From the NCBI RefSeq assembly GCF_026967575.1, contig NZ_CP114054.1, positions 620,001 through 684,000 on the forward strand: a stretch of 64,000 bases of DNA, written 5' to 3'. A program made the position numbers and the translations under genes. Source of the stretch: Aurantiacibacter sp. MUD11 (lineage in GTDB: Bacteria > Pseudomonadota > Alphaproteobacteria > Sphingomonadales > Sphingomonadaceae). The notes under the pieces were generated by a model, which was not told where the DNA came from, searched no databases, and worked only from the letters and a program-made list of their open reading frames with translations. Numbering within the stretch: position 1 is the stretch's first letter; each line of letters opens with the position of its first letter. Shown here one piece after another: positions 54,458 to 63,211 of this stretch.

Positions 54458-55768
54458 TCACTGGCCTTCCCCTTGCCAAGGTGTCAGCGCATCGGAGCCA
54501 TTGATGAGGATGACGTGATCCACTTCAGGCTCGGTGCTGTCTTCCAACTCGAACCTGAACACATACGTCAGGAGTCCCGACTGCTGCCGCAGACGATCAC
54601 TTCCAATGTAAGGTGAGCGAGGCTCAAATGGAGAATACAGCGTGGCGGGAGCGTCAGTCATCCGCTTGAGATCGCCAATCCCGTACAGATAGGAGAGGTA
54701 GGGATTGTCCTGACTCATCGTGAAATCTGTGTAGGGGCCATCGTCCTGCAGGAAGCCGGGCAAGGCGCGCGAAGGCATGTTTTGCGAGCTGTCCGCATAG
54801 ACCATCAGCACGGAGGCGATCCCGTCTGCGAATGGCAAATCGCTGTTCTGCAGTCGCAGGGCCATTGGCTCGCCCGTTTCATTCACGCGGGTCTTCATCA
54901 CGTGAAACAATCCCCAAAAGCCGTAGATCGGTTCATCATCCCCGATGCCGAATTCCTCGACCATCGTTCTAATGTTGTCCGGGATGACATCGTAGCGGCC
55001 AGCACCGTCAAGCGACGCCAGCAGATTTCGTGCAATGTATCGGACGCGCTGGCTGACTTCGGGCTCAATTGCTGAGCTCTCCGCAAGAATCGGCAATGCA
55101 GCTTCAAGCGCGGGGCGCAAGCGCTCTGCATCGAAGGAGCCTGAAACTGCGCGCTTCAGATCAGCGATTTCAGCTGGAGCTTCGTCCGGAACGTCGGCAA
55201 GCAGCCGGGCCAACCACTGCGCGGCATCCTGTTGTTGGTTCTCCCTGATCAGATCCACCCCGAAATAGCGGATTTGGCGGTCTTCAGGCTGGCTCTGGTT
55301 GTAGTCCCGCAAGGCAATCAGCTTGTCATAGTGCTGCTGATTTCCCCACTGTGCCGACTCCGACAGCCACCGCTCAAACACCGGCGCGATGAAACTCTCG
55401 TCGCCCGTATCGAGATAGGCATTGAATCTTTCGGCCTGCACCGGGCTGAGTTCTGCCATCAGCCACGTCAGGCCAAGCCTCCGATTCAGGTGGATCATCA
55501 TCGCCAGGTCGACCTGCTGAGCAGTCTGCGCCCCATGAATTTCGCCAAGCAGGAAGAGCTTGTTGTCATAGAACGAGGCTGGGAACTGCAGGCCGCCATC
55601 AGCACTGGTCAAGTCGAGAGGCCTGGTGTGATCTTCCAGATAGGCGACGTATTCGCTTGCCGAGAACCGCTCCTTCAGCACCGTAGTCCACGGCCATACA
55701 AGGCCGATTGCGATCACCACGAGCAGGCTTATCCCCACCCACTTTGCCAGCTTCCTGATTTTTTGCAT
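54458..55768 (-). CDS. Membrane-anchored Tiki/ChaN/EreA-like protein
   Basis: A 436-residue protein with one N-terminal transmembrane segment (about residues 11-28), the rest outside the cytoplasm. LFLLGEIHGAQTAQQVD at 71-87 is the hallmark of the Tiki superfamily (TraB, ChaN haem-binding and erythromycin-esterase-like proteins), with a second E in AELSPVQAERFN. Specific activity cannot be assigned. Lower GC and a rougher codon pattern than neighbours suggest later acquisition (weak evidence). It is isolated: 138 bp after the FAH gene (convergent) and 138 bp before tRNA-Met. Confidence 0.72.
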   Translation of the reverse strand: MQKIRKLAKWVGISLLVVIAIGLVWPWTTVLKERFSASEYVAYLEDHTRPLDLTSADGGLQFPASFYDNKLFLLGEIHGAQTAQQVDLAMMIHLNRRLGLTWLMAELSPVQAERFNAYLDTGDESFIAPVFERWLSESAQWGNQQHYDKLIALRDYNQSQPEDRQIRYFGVDLIRENQQQDAAQWLARLLADVPDEAPAEIADLKRAVSGSFDAERLRPALEAALPILAESSAIEPEVSQRVRYIARNLLASLDGAGRYDVIPDNIRTMVEEFGIGDDEPIYGFWGLFHVMKTRVNETGEPMALRLQNSDLPFADGIASVLMVYADSSQNMPSRALPGFLQDDGPYTDFTMSQDNPYLSYLYGIGDLKRMTDAPATLYSPFEPRSPYIGSDRLRQQSGLLTYVFRFELEDSTEPEVDHVILINGSDALTPWQGEGQ

Positions 55769-55906
55769 TCCAGCCCCTTACTCGGGAGCCACGGTAGTCA
55801 CCGAAAGAACGCCGGACAATGCTATCAGAACCACCTGCCCACAACGCGTGCGCCTCGCAGGCAGAGCTGTCGGAAGGCTCAAAACCAGTCGTGAGTGGAA
55901 GAATCC

Positions 55907-55983
55907 TGGTAGCGGAGGAGGGACTCGAACCCCCGACACGCGGATTATGATTCCGCTGCTCTAACCACCTGAGCTACTCCGCC
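55907..55983 (-). tRNA. tRNA-Met (CAT), elongator type
   Basis: A full 77-nt cloverleaf on the minus strand: acceptor GGCGGAG with CTCCGCT (G1-U72 wobble), D arm GCTC-loop-GAGC, anticodon stem GCGGA/TCCGC with loop ATCATAA (anticodon CAT), T arm GGGGG TTCGAGT CCCTC (near-complete stem) and encoded CCA. The initiator hallmarks (unpaired position 1, three G-C pairs in the anticodon stem) are missing, so elongator Met is preferred; a lysidine-modified Ile2 tRNA cannot be fully excluded. Confidence 0.93.
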
Positions 55984-56088
55984 CCATGGGCAGGCCCCTC
56001 GAACGGGGGCGAGGCGGCGCATTTAGGGGTGGTTTGCCGCCCGGTCAACCTGCTTTTGCAGCGCGCGTGGGCGGCGCCGGATTCCGCC

Positions 56089-56763
56089 TCAGGATGCGGT
56101 CGCAGCGGCCTTGTTCATGCGCAGGATCTTTGCCGCGAGACCGCGATTCAGGGCGGCATCGAAAGCGCGGTTCAACTCGGGAATTGAGCCGGCCATGGCG
56201 CCCAGCCCGTCGCGATCGAACTGGGCGATGCGCATGGGGTTGGTGACGCGTACCGTGGCCGATGCCTTCTCTCCGGTAATCAGGCTCATCTCTCCCAGGA
56301 AATCGCCCGGCCCGCAGACACCGACGATCTTGCCGTCATGCTCAATCGCGGCAGCGCCGGAGGCGACATAGATCAGCGGCGGCTTGGATTGGCCCTGCTC
56401 CATCAGCACCTTGTCGGTCGGCGCATCGCGCCATTTCACTAGGTCGAGCAGGTGGCGTTGCTGTTCGGGGTCCTGCACCTGCAGCACGCCTTCCAGCAGC
56501 TCGCGTTCCTCGTCACTCAGGTGGTGCCGCCGCGACCGCAGCAGCAGCAGCAGCAATTGAACCGCGTTGACGATGACGAATGCAGCCACCAGCACGTCGC
56601 CGATGGTCCCAAGCCCGACGAGAATGACGTAGACCAGCGCCGCCACACCGGCAGCCAGCGCCAGTATGCGCACCCAGCGAAGCGAGGCCATGGCGACGGC
56701 AGCCACCAACAGGACACCGGCGGTAATCGCCGCAATCGTCGCCAGGTTCAGGTCACCATCCAT
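56089..56763 (-). CDS. Membrane protein with cyclic-nucleotide-binding domain
   Basis: A 224-residue protein with three N-terminal transmembrane helices (about 8-25, 32-50 and 55-75) and a CRP-like cyclic-nucleotide-binding domain from about 90 to 200: LIYVASGAAAIEHDGKIVGVCGPGDFLGEMSLITGEKASATVRV. There is no HTH, so it is not a transcription factor. It resembles Popeye-like membrane CNB proteins. Ligand and output unknown. It lies on the same strand as the genes upstream but is separated from the RNA-ligase-like gene by only 30 bp. Confidence 0.85.
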   Translation of the reverse strand: MDGDLNLATIAAITAGVLLVAAVAMASLRWVRILALAAGVAALVYVILVGLGTIGDVLVAAFVIVNAVQLLLLLLRSRRHHLSDEERELLEGVLQVQDPEQQRHLLDLVKWRDAPTDKVLMEQGQSKPPLIYVASGAAAIEHDGKIVGVCGPGDFLGEMSLITGEKASATVRVTNPMRIAQFDRDGLGAMAGSIPELNRAFDAALNRGLAAKILRMNKAAATAS

Positions 56764-56793
56764 GATCCGCTCCCCATGCGCGACCCCGGAAAT

Positions 56794-57324
56794 TCAGCGC
56801 CTATTGTGCCCGCGGAAAGGAAATTTTCCAAGGCGTTCCCACGGCCCGCCAAGATAGGCGTGCAGGCCCAGCCCGGCGAAGGCGAAGTCGCGCGGCTGGA
56901 TGCGCGGGGTGAGCTCTGCCTGCAGCGCCTTGGCTTCCTCGATTGTCACCTTGTTCTGGATGGTGATGTGCAGACGCGGCTGGTGCTCGTCCTGCGGGGT
57001 GAGCATGCCGTGGAAGCGGTCTGCCAGTTCGCGCCAGAGGGCGATCATGCCCTCGCTCTCCAGCTTGAGCGCGGTGCCCTTCCCCAACTTCATGATCCCC
57101 ACCAGGCGCGCCGGCACGGGAGCGTAATGGCGCGCCATGGCCGCCAGGCAATCGCGCACTTCACCCTCCGCGCTGGGTGGCAAGGCGTGAAACAGCGTGA
57201 CGTGCGCCTTCAGGAAATTGCGCTCGGGCGGGAAATGCTCGGTGCGCAGCTGGTTGGCCCAGCTGTACAGGTCTTCGGGCAGCTCGGCGGTGACGATCAG
57301 CGGGACGTTGCCGCTCCCGCTCAC
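56794..57324 (-). CDS. 2'-5' RNA ligase family protein (2H phosphoesterase)
   Basis: A 176-residue protein with the two HxTx motifs of the 2H superfamily: HVTLF near residue 41 and HITIQ near 120. Such proteins hydrolyse or ligate 2'-5' or cyclic phosphodiester bonds in RNA (ThpR/LigT type). The start is GTG at 57322-57324, overlapping the mltG stop as GTGA. The physiological substrate is unknown. Confidence 0.85.
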   Translation of the reverse strand: MSGSGNVPLIVTAELPEDLYSWANQLRTEHFPPERNFLKAHVTLFHALPPSAEGEVRDCLAAMARHYAPVPARLVGIMKLGKGTALKLESEGMIALWRELADRFHGMLTPQDEHQPRLHITIQNKVTIEEAKALQAELTPRIQPRDFAFAGLGLHAYLGGPWERLGKFPFRGHNRR

Positions 57325-58292
57325 ATTTCACCTCGCTCGCGGCGGATGGCGAACCAGCGCTCGACCGCCGCGTTATGCTCTTCCAGCGTGGCATTGAACT
57401 CGTGCCCGCCAGTGCCGTCGGCGACCATGAACACCGCGTCGGTTTCGGCCGGGTTGAGCACCGCCTCGATGCTGGCGCGGCCCGGATTGGTGATCGGACC
57501 AGCCGGCAGGCCCGCCATCTGGTAGGTGTTGTAATCGTTGATGTCGGCAATCTCCGATTGGCGGATACGCCGACCGAGCGGGCGACCGCGGGTGATCGGA
57601 TAGATGATCGTCGGGTCGGCCTGAAGGAAGATGCCCTGCCGGATGCGGTTGGAATAGAGTCCGGCAACCATGCGGCGTTCCTCTGGCACGCCGGTTTCCT
57701 TCTCCACGATGGAGGCGAGAATCACCGCCTCTTCGGGCGTGTTCGCTACCGTGCGGTCGCTGCGGTTCGGCCACAGTTCGGCAATGGTCTCGTCCATCGC
57801 ACGCTGCATGCGGGCGAGCACGGCCACGCGCTCTTCCCCGCGTTCGAAATCATAGCTCTCGGGCAGGACGGAGCCTTCTTCCGGCACCGGGATTTCCCCG
57901 ACCAGCAGCGGCTCTGCCATCAGGATATCGTGCACGATCACCGAGGGGGTGCCTTCGGGGATGGTGATGAAGCGGCGGATCACGTCGCCATGCTGGAAGG
58001 TATCGAGAATGCCGGAATTGCTGATCCCGGCAGGCAGCAGGAACTCACCCGCCTTGATCGGATCGGAGCTGCCAAGGATCTTGGCGCGCAACAGGAAGGC
58101 ATCGGCGGAGGCAATGTGTCCCTCCTCCTCCAGCTTCTGCGCCACTGCCGTCAGCGAGGAGCCGGAGGGGACGATGAAGGAGACCTCCTCCTCCACCTCG
58201 GCCCCGCCGTACCAGCCGAGCGCGAACCAGCCGCCGACGACCAGCCCCGCCAGCAGGGCCAGCGCGACAATGCCCGCCAACAGCTTCTTCAT
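57321..58292 (-). CDS. mltG: Endolytic murein transglycosylase MltG
   Basis: A 323-residue YceG-family enzyme that cuts nascent glycan strands in the inner-membrane face of the periplasm. An N-terminal transmembrane helix lies at residues 5-27; the LysM-like start is FIVPSGSSLTAVAQKLEEEG; the catalytic glutamate is in ILASIVEKETGVPEERRMVAGLYSNR near 210, followed by LQADPTIIYPI and GLPAGPITNPGRASIEA. It lies 15 bp after fabF and is coupled to the RNA-ligase-like gene, the usual acpP-fabF-mltG order. Confidence 0.93.
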   Translation of the reverse strand: MKKLLAGIVALALLAGLVVGGWFALGWYGGAEVEEEVSFIVPSGSSLTAVAQKLEEEGHIASADAFLLRAKILGSSDPIKAGEFLLPAGISNSGILDTFQHGDVIRRFITIPEGTPSVIVHDILMAEPLLVGEIPVPEEGSVLPESYDFERGEERVAVLARMQRAMDETIAELWPNRSDRTVANTPEEAVILASIVEKETGVPEERRMVAGLYSNRIRQGIFLQADPTIIYPITRGRPLGRRIRQSEIADINDYNTYQMAGLPAGPITNPGRASIEAVLNPAETDAVFMVADGTGGHEFNATLEEHNAAVERWFAIRRERGEM

Positions 58293-58307
58293 GGCGCTAC
58301 GCCCTTC

Positions 58308-59567
58308 TTAGTCGACCCGCTTCATCACCAGCGAGGCATTGGTCCCGCCAAAGCCGAAGCTGTTGTTGAGCACCGCGCCCACTTCGCGCTTCTTGGCGGT
58401 CAGCGGAACAAGGTCGACACCCTCGGTGCCCTCGTCCGGGTTGTGCAGGTTGAGCGTCGGCGGCACCACCTGGTCGCGCATGGCGAGTATGCAGAAGATG
58501 CTCTCAACGGCACCCGCACCGCCCAGGAGGTGGCCGATGGCGCTCTTGGTGCTGCTCATCGAGGCACCGCCAAGATCATCGCCCAGCACGCGCTTCACCG
58601 CGGCCAGCTCGATCGTGTCGGCCATGGTCGAGGTGCCGTGGGCATTGACGTAGTCGATATCCGACGGCTCCAGCCCGGCCTTGCGCAGGGCCATGCGCAT
58701 GGCGTTTTCCGCGCCCTTGCCTTCCGGATGCGGGGCGGTGACGTGATAGGCGTCGCCCGACAGGCCATAGCCGACGACTTCGGCATAAATGGTCGCCCCG
58801 CGTGCCTTGGCGTGCTCGTATTCCTCCAGCACCACGACACCTGCGCCTTCGCCCATGACGAAGCCTTCGCGGTCCTTGTCATAGGGGCGGCTAGCCTCGG
58901 TCGGACGGTCGTTGAAGGCGGTGTTGAGCGCGCGCGCCTGGGCAAAGCCGGCAATGCCGATGGGGCAGATGGTCGCTTCCGCGCCGCCCGCGAGCATGAT
59001 GTCGGCATCGTCGTCACGGATCATCCGCGCAGCATCGCCGATCGAGTGCGCGCCGGTGGAACAGGCGGTCACGACGGCATGGTTCGGGCCCATCAGGCCG
59101 TACTTGATCGAGACCTGGCCGCTGATCAGGTTGATCAGGCGACCGTGAACGAAGTGCGGCGACACGCGGCCGGGCCCGCGTTCGTGCAGGTTGACCGATT
59201 CCAGCTCGATGCCCGGCAGGCCGCCGATGCCCGAGCCGATGGAGCAACCCGCGCGCAGCTTGGTCGCCTCGTCCATCTCGGTCAGGCCGGCGTCTTCCAG
59301 CGCCTGTCCCGCAGCGTCGATGCCATAGACGATGAAGGGATCGACCTGTCGCTGAATCTTGGAATCGACACGCTTGTCGGCGTCGAAGCCCCACGGATGG
59401 TCGGCAGGTTTCACCTCGCCTGCGATGGTGCATTTCTGCCCCACCGGTTCGAACTTGGTGATCGGCCCGATGCCGCTTTCGCCGGCGATCAGGTTCTTCC
59501 ACGTGGTTTCAACATCTCCGCCCAGGGGCGTGACAAGGCCGAGGCCGGTAACGACTACGCGCCGCAT
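58308..59567 (-). CDS. fabF: 3-oxoacyl-[acyl-carrier-protein] synthase II
   Basis: A 419-residue condensing enzyme extending acyl-ACP with malonyl-ACP. The active-site cysteine is in VTACSTGAHSIGDAARMI near residue 168, the two histidines in VNAHGTSTMADTIE near 310 and KSAIGHLLGGAGAVES near 345, and the C-terminal NSFGFGGTNASLV is intact. The ATG at 59565-59567 is preceded by GGAGAGAAG and gives the standard MRRVVVTGLGLVTPLG. A terminator-like hairpin separates it from acpP. Confidence 0.95.
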   Translation of the reverse strand: MRRVVVTGLGLVTPLGGDVETTWKNLIAGESGIGPITKFEPVGQKCTIAGEVKPADHPWGFDADKRVDSKIQRQVDPFIVYGIDAAGQALEDAGLTEMDEATKLRAGCSIGSGIGGLPGIELESVNLHERGPGRVSPHFVHGRLINLISGQVSIKYGLMGPNHAVVTACSTGAHSIGDAARMIRDDDADIMLAGGAEATICPIGIAGFAQARALNTAFNDRPTEASRPYDKDREGFVMGEGAGVVVLEEYEHAKARGATIYAEVVGYGLSGDAYHVTAPHPEGKGAENAMRMALRKAGLEPSDIDYVNAHGTSTMADTIELAAVKRVLGDDLGGASMSSTKSAIGHLLGGAGAVESIFCILAMRDQVVPPTLNLHNPDEGTEGVDLVPLTAKKREVGAVLNNSFGFGGTNASLVMKRVD

Positions 59568-59583
59568 ATCTTCTCTCCGCAAT

Positions 59584-59613
59584 CAAGAAAGGCCCAGCCA
59601 CAATGGCTGAGCC
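59584..59613 (-). terminator. Terminator/attenuator between acpP and fabF
   Basis: On the minus strand GGCTCAGCCA and TGGCTGGGCC form a 10-bp stem (one G-U) with a 3-nt loop, followed by TTTCTTGATT. It lies 53 bp past the acpP stop and 17 bp before the fabF start, so most acpP transcripts may stop here while some continue into fabF-mltG. Confidence 0.7.
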
Positions 59614-59666
59614 TCCCATCCCCGTCCGCGTTCGGCGGGCCGTTTCGCGAACAGGGCAAGCCGGTG

Positions 59667-59903
59667 TTAGCCGGCGTTCTCTTCGATGTACTTGTTGGCG
59701 TCGCCGACCGTGTTGATCTTCTCGGCAGCGTCGTCGGGAATTTCCACGCCGAACTCTTCCTCGAAAGCCATCACCAGCTCGACGATGTCGAGGCTGTCGG
59801 CGCCCAGATCGTCGATGAAGCTGGCGTCCGGAGTCACCTTGTCTTCTTCAACGCCGAGATGCTCGACAACGATCTTCTTCACGCGGTCAGCGATATCGCT
59901 CAT
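59667..59903 (-). CDS. acpP: Acyl carrier protein
   Basis: A 78-residue acidic protein carrying acyl chains on a 4'-phosphopantetheine arm. The attachment serine is in [20 protein letters not shown] near residue 37; the helix pattern and C-terminal [10 protein letters not shown] are standard. First gene of the fatty-acid group; fabF follows after a terminator-like hairpin, which would let acpP be made in excess. Confidence 0.96.
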   Translation of the reverse strand: MSDIADRVKKIVVEHLGVEEDKVTPDASFIDDLGADSLDIVELVMAFEEEFGVEIPDDAAEKINTVGDANKYIEENAG

Positions 59904-60003
59904 GTATTCCCTCTCAAACTTGGGGTTTCGAATTCTGTTTTCGCCCTAATGAACGGCGACAGGCAAAGCAAGTGCCCGCCCGTCATTCACCAAGATGACC
60001 GGT

Positions 60004-61803
60004 TCACGCCTTCTCGCCATCGGGGGCCGTCTTGGGCGGCTCCACCGTGCGGATGTGCACGTCGCGCAGCTGGCGCGCGCTGACCATGGACGGCGCGCCC
60101 ATCATCAGGTCCTGCGCCCGCTGGTTGAGCGGGAAGGCGATGACTTCGCGGATGTTGGGCTCGTCGGCCAGCAGCATGACGATGCGGTCGATGCCGGGAG
60201 CGGAGCCACCATGCGGCGGTGCGCCCAGCTTGAACGCCTCGATCATGCCGGAGAAGTTCGCGTCGACCTCTTCCTTCGAATAGCCCGCGATTTCAAAGGC
60301 CTTGTACATGATGTCCGGACGGTGGTTCCGGATCGCGCCCGAGGACAGCTCGTAGCCGTTGCAGACGATGTCATACTGCCAGGCGAGGATTTCGAGCGGA
60401 TCCTTGCTTTCCAGCGCTTCCATCTCGCCCTGCGGCATGGAGAACGGGTTGTGGCTGAAATCGACCTTCTTGAGGTCTTCATCGTACTCGAACATCGGGA
60501 AGTCGACGATCCAGCAGAACTTGAAGCAATCCGGCTCGATCAGCTCCAGCTGCTCGCCCACGCGGGTCCGCGCGGCGCCGGCCAGCTTGGCGGCTTCCTT
60601 TTCCTTGCCCGCGGCAAAGAACAGCCCGTCATTCTCGCCGAGACCAAGCTCGTCGTAGATCTTCTGCATGTTCTCGGGGCCGTGGTTCTTGGCAATCGGG
60701 CCGCCGAACTCGCCCTGCTTGCGGGTGACGTAGCCAAGGCCGGAATAGCCCTCGCGACGTGCCCAGTCGTTCATCTCGTCGAAGAACTTGCGACTCTTCT
60801 CGTTGGTGTTCGGCGCCGGGATGGCGCGCACCACGCCGCCGCTGCCGACGATCTTCTCGAAGATGCCGAAGCCGCTCTTCTCGAAGTGGCTGGAAACGTC
60901 GGAGATCAGGATCGGGTTGCGCAGGTCCGGTTTGTCGGTGCCGTACTTCAGCATGGCTTCGGCATAAGGAATGCGCGGGAACTCGCCCGCCGGAGTCACG
61001 CTCTTGCCGCCCGAGAATTCCTCGAACACGCCGGCCAGCACCGGTTCGATGGCCTGGAACACGTCTTCCTGCGTGACGAAGCTCATCTCGAAGTCGAGCT
61101 GGTAGAATTCCGGCGAGCGGTCGGCGCGCAGGTCTTCGTCGCGGAAGCACGGGGCAATCTGGAAGTAACGGTCGAAGCCCGCCACCATCAGCAGCTGCTT
61201 GAACATCTGCGGCGCCTGCGGCAGCGCGTAGAAGCGGCCCGGGTGCAGGCGGCTCGGCACCAGGTAGTCGCGCGCACCTTCGGGCGAGGACGCGCCCAGG
61301 ATCGGCGTCTGGAACTCGCTGAAACCCTGGTCGGTCATGCGGCGACGCAGGCTGGTGATGACCTGGTTCCGCAGCATGATGTTGCGGTGCATGGTTTCGC
61401 GGCGCAGGTCGACGAAGCGATACTTCAGGCGGATGTCTTCCGGATATTCCTGCTCACCGGCGACCGGCAGCGGCAGTTCTTCCGCCTTGCTCTGCACGGT
61501 GACGGAACGGGCGAAGACCTCGATCTCGCCGGTCGGCAGGTTCGGGTTTACCGCCTCGGCGTCGCGCGCCTTCACCTCGCCATCGATGGTGATGACGCTT
61601 TCCAGCTTCAGCGAATCGAGAATCTCCAGCGCGGGCGAATCCTCGTCCGCCACCACCTGGGTGATGCCGTAATGGTCGCGCAGATCGACGAACAGCACGC
61701 CGCCGTGGTCGCGCTTGCGGTGGATCCAACCCGAGAGGCGAACGGTCTCGCCGACGGCGTCCTTGTTCAGGGCGGCACAGTTGTGGGTACGGTAAGCGTG
61801 CAT
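60004..61803 (-). CDS. aspS: Aspartyl-tRNA synthetase
   Basis: A 599-residue class II aminoacyl-tRNA synthetase. N-terminal OB-fold anticodon-binding domain ([22 protein letters not shown]), motif 2 [41 protein letters not shown] near 195, the bacterial GAD insertion near 300-400, and motif 3 [30 protein letters not shown] near 530. The ATG at 61801-61803 gives [12 protein letters not shown]; five residues further upstream are unlikely. Divergent from rnd across 175 bp. Confidence 0.96.
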   Translation of the reverse strand: MHAYRTHNCAALNKDAVGETVRLSGWIHRKRDHGGVLFVDLRDHYGITQVVADEDSPALEILDSLKLESVITIDGEVKARDAEAVNPNLPTGEIEVFARSVTVQSKAEELPLPVAGEQEYPEDIRLKYRFVDLRRETMHRNIMLRNQVITSLRRRMTDQGFSEFQTPILGASSPEGARDYLVPSRLHPGRFYALPQAPQMFKQLLMVAGFDRYFQIAPCFRDEDLRADRSPEFYQLDFEMSFVTQEDVFQAIEPVLAGVFEEFSGGKSVTPAGEFPRIPYAEAMLKYGTDKPDLRNPILISDVSSHFEKSGFGIFEKIVGSGGVVRAIPAPNTNEKSRKFFDEMNDWARREGYSGLGYVTRKQGEFGGPIAKNHGPENMQKIYDELGLGENDGLFFAAGKEKEAAKLAGAARTRVGEQLELIEPDCFKFCWIVDFPMFEYDEDLKKVDFSHNPFSMPQGEMEALESKDPLEILAWQYDIVCNGYELSSGAIRNHRPDIMYKAFEIAGYSKEEVDANFSGMIEAFKLGAPPHGGSAPGIDRIVMLLADEPNIREVIAFPLNQRAQDLMMGAPSMVSARQLRDVHIRTVEPPKTAPDGEKA

Positions 61804-61978
61804 GAGGACTCTTTTCAATTCGCAGGGTATGACGCTAAGGGCGCGCGGGCGATGCGCGGCGATACGCCAGTTTCACGCGCGCGCTAACAGGCGAAGCACG
61901 CCGTTTTGTCAAGGATGACAAGACTTGCGCGGGCCTAGCCGCAGGACGGTGAACCGGCCAAGACAGAAAAGATCGTAA

Positions 61979-63211
61979 ATGCAAATCCATCCCCTGATTA
62001 CCAAGACCAAGGACCTCAAGGCGCTGTGCGACCGGCTGGCCCAAGGCGAATTCGTCTGCGTGGACACGGAGTTCATGCGCGAAAACACCTACTACCCGCT
62101 GCTGTGCCTGGTGCAGGTCGGCAATGAGGACGAAGCCGCCGCCATCGATCCGCTGGCGGACAATATCGACCTCTCTCCGCTGCTGGAGCTCCTGACCGAG
62201 AACGAGGACGTGCTGAAGGTTTTCCATGCCGGCGGGCAGGACGTGGAAATCGTCTACAACCTCACCGGCAAGACTCCATTCCCCATTTTCGACACGCAGA
62301 TCGCAATGATGGCGATCAGCCAGTCGGAACAAATCGGCTATGCCAACCTCGTCGAGTCCTGGCTGAACAAGACCATCGACAAGGGCGCGCGCTTCACCGA
62401 CTGGAGCCGCCGCCCGCTGACCGACCGGCAGATCGAATATGCCATCGGCGACGTCACCTATCTGGCCAAGATCTTCCCGAAGATCCTGAACAAGCTGATC
62501 AAGACCGATCGCGGCCACTGGCTGAATGCCGAGATGGAGAAGCTGGCGGACCCGGCCAATTACGCCAACGACCTCGAACTCGCATGGCGCCGTATCCGCG
62601 CGCCCGGTCGCAACCCGGCGGTGCTGGGGCGACTGAAAGCGCTCGCCGCCTGGCGCGAGACCGAGGCGCAGGACAAGAACATCCCGCGCGGCCGCATCAT
62701 CCGCGACGAGACCCTGGCCGACCTCGCCAGCCACCCGCCAAAGAAGCAGGTGGACCTCGCCAAGGTGCGCGGCCTTTCCAACGCTTGGAAAGATAACGAC
62801 ATCGGCAAGCGCCTGATGCGCGTGCTGAACACCGCAGAGCCGCTGGCGGCCGAGGAAATGCCCGAGAAGCCCAAGCGCGGCGCGCCGCTGGGCAAGGAAG
62901 GCGCACTGGTGGCCGACCTGCTGAAGCTGCTGCTCAAGATCCGCGCCCGCGAGATCGACGTCGCCTCGCGCCTGCTCACCAAGTCGGACGAGCTGGAAGC
63001 GCTGGCCGCCGGCGTGCGCAAGCTGCAAATCCTCGAGGGCTGGCGTTTCGAGGTCTTCGGCAAGGATGCGCTCGACCTGGTCGAGGGCAAGCTGGCCTTC
63101 GCGGTCGAGAAAGGGCGCCTGAAGATGACCCACATCGACGATGTCGCGAACGGCGATGCCACCGTGCACTCGGCCAAGGCCATGGCGGAGGCCGAAGCGG
63201 CAGAGCAGTGA
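61979..63211 (+). CDS. rnd: Ribonuclease D
   Basis: A 410-residue 3'-5' exoribonuclease that trims tRNA and small RNA precursors. DEDD motifs: VCVDTEFMRE near residue 23, FHAGGQDVEIVYNL near 83, DTQIAMM near 105 and YAIGDVTYLAKI near 155. A C-terminal HRDC domain occupies about 205-290, and a second HRDC-like region follows. The ATG at 61979 starts the conserved fold (MQIHPLITKTKDLKALC). The stop overlaps the oxyR start as GTGA. Confidence 0.94.
   Translation: MQIHPLITKTKDLKALCDRLAQGEFVCVDTEFMRENTYYPLLCLVQVGNEDEAAAIDPLADNIDLSPLLELLTENEDVLKVFHAGGQDVEIVYNLTGKTPFPIFDTQIAMMAISQSEQIGYANLVESWLNKTIDKGARFTDWSRRPLTDRQIEYAIGDVTYLAKIFPKILNKLIKTDRGHWLNAEMEKLADPANYANDLELAWRRIRAPGRNPAVLGRLKALAAWRETEAQDKNIPRGRIIRDETLADLASHPPKKQVDLAKVRGLSNAWKDNDIGKRLMRVLNTAEPLAAEEMPEKPKRGAPLGKEGALVADLLKLLLKIRAREIDVASRLLTKSDELEALAAGVRKLQILEGWRFEVFGKDALDLVEGKLAFAVEKGRLKMTHIDDVANGDATVHSAKAMAEAEAAEQ

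Noticed and set aside
55907..55983. Initiator tRNA-fMet
   Set aside because: Position 1 pairs with 72 and the anticodon stem lacks the three consecutive G-C pairs of initiators, so elongator Met fits better.
56535..56562. GCAGCAGCAG microsatellite
   Set aside because: It encodes a leucine run in a transmembrane helix of the CNB-domain protein and needs no separate explanation.
57375..60083. A 902-codon open frame on the plus strand opposite mltG, fabF and acpP
   Set aside because: It is the antisense of three well-supported genes in a GC-rich genome; its protein has no domain and runs across gene borders.
59995..61887. A 630-codon plus-strand frame opposite aspS
   Set aside because: Antisense shadow of a certain tRNA synthetase gene; no family features.
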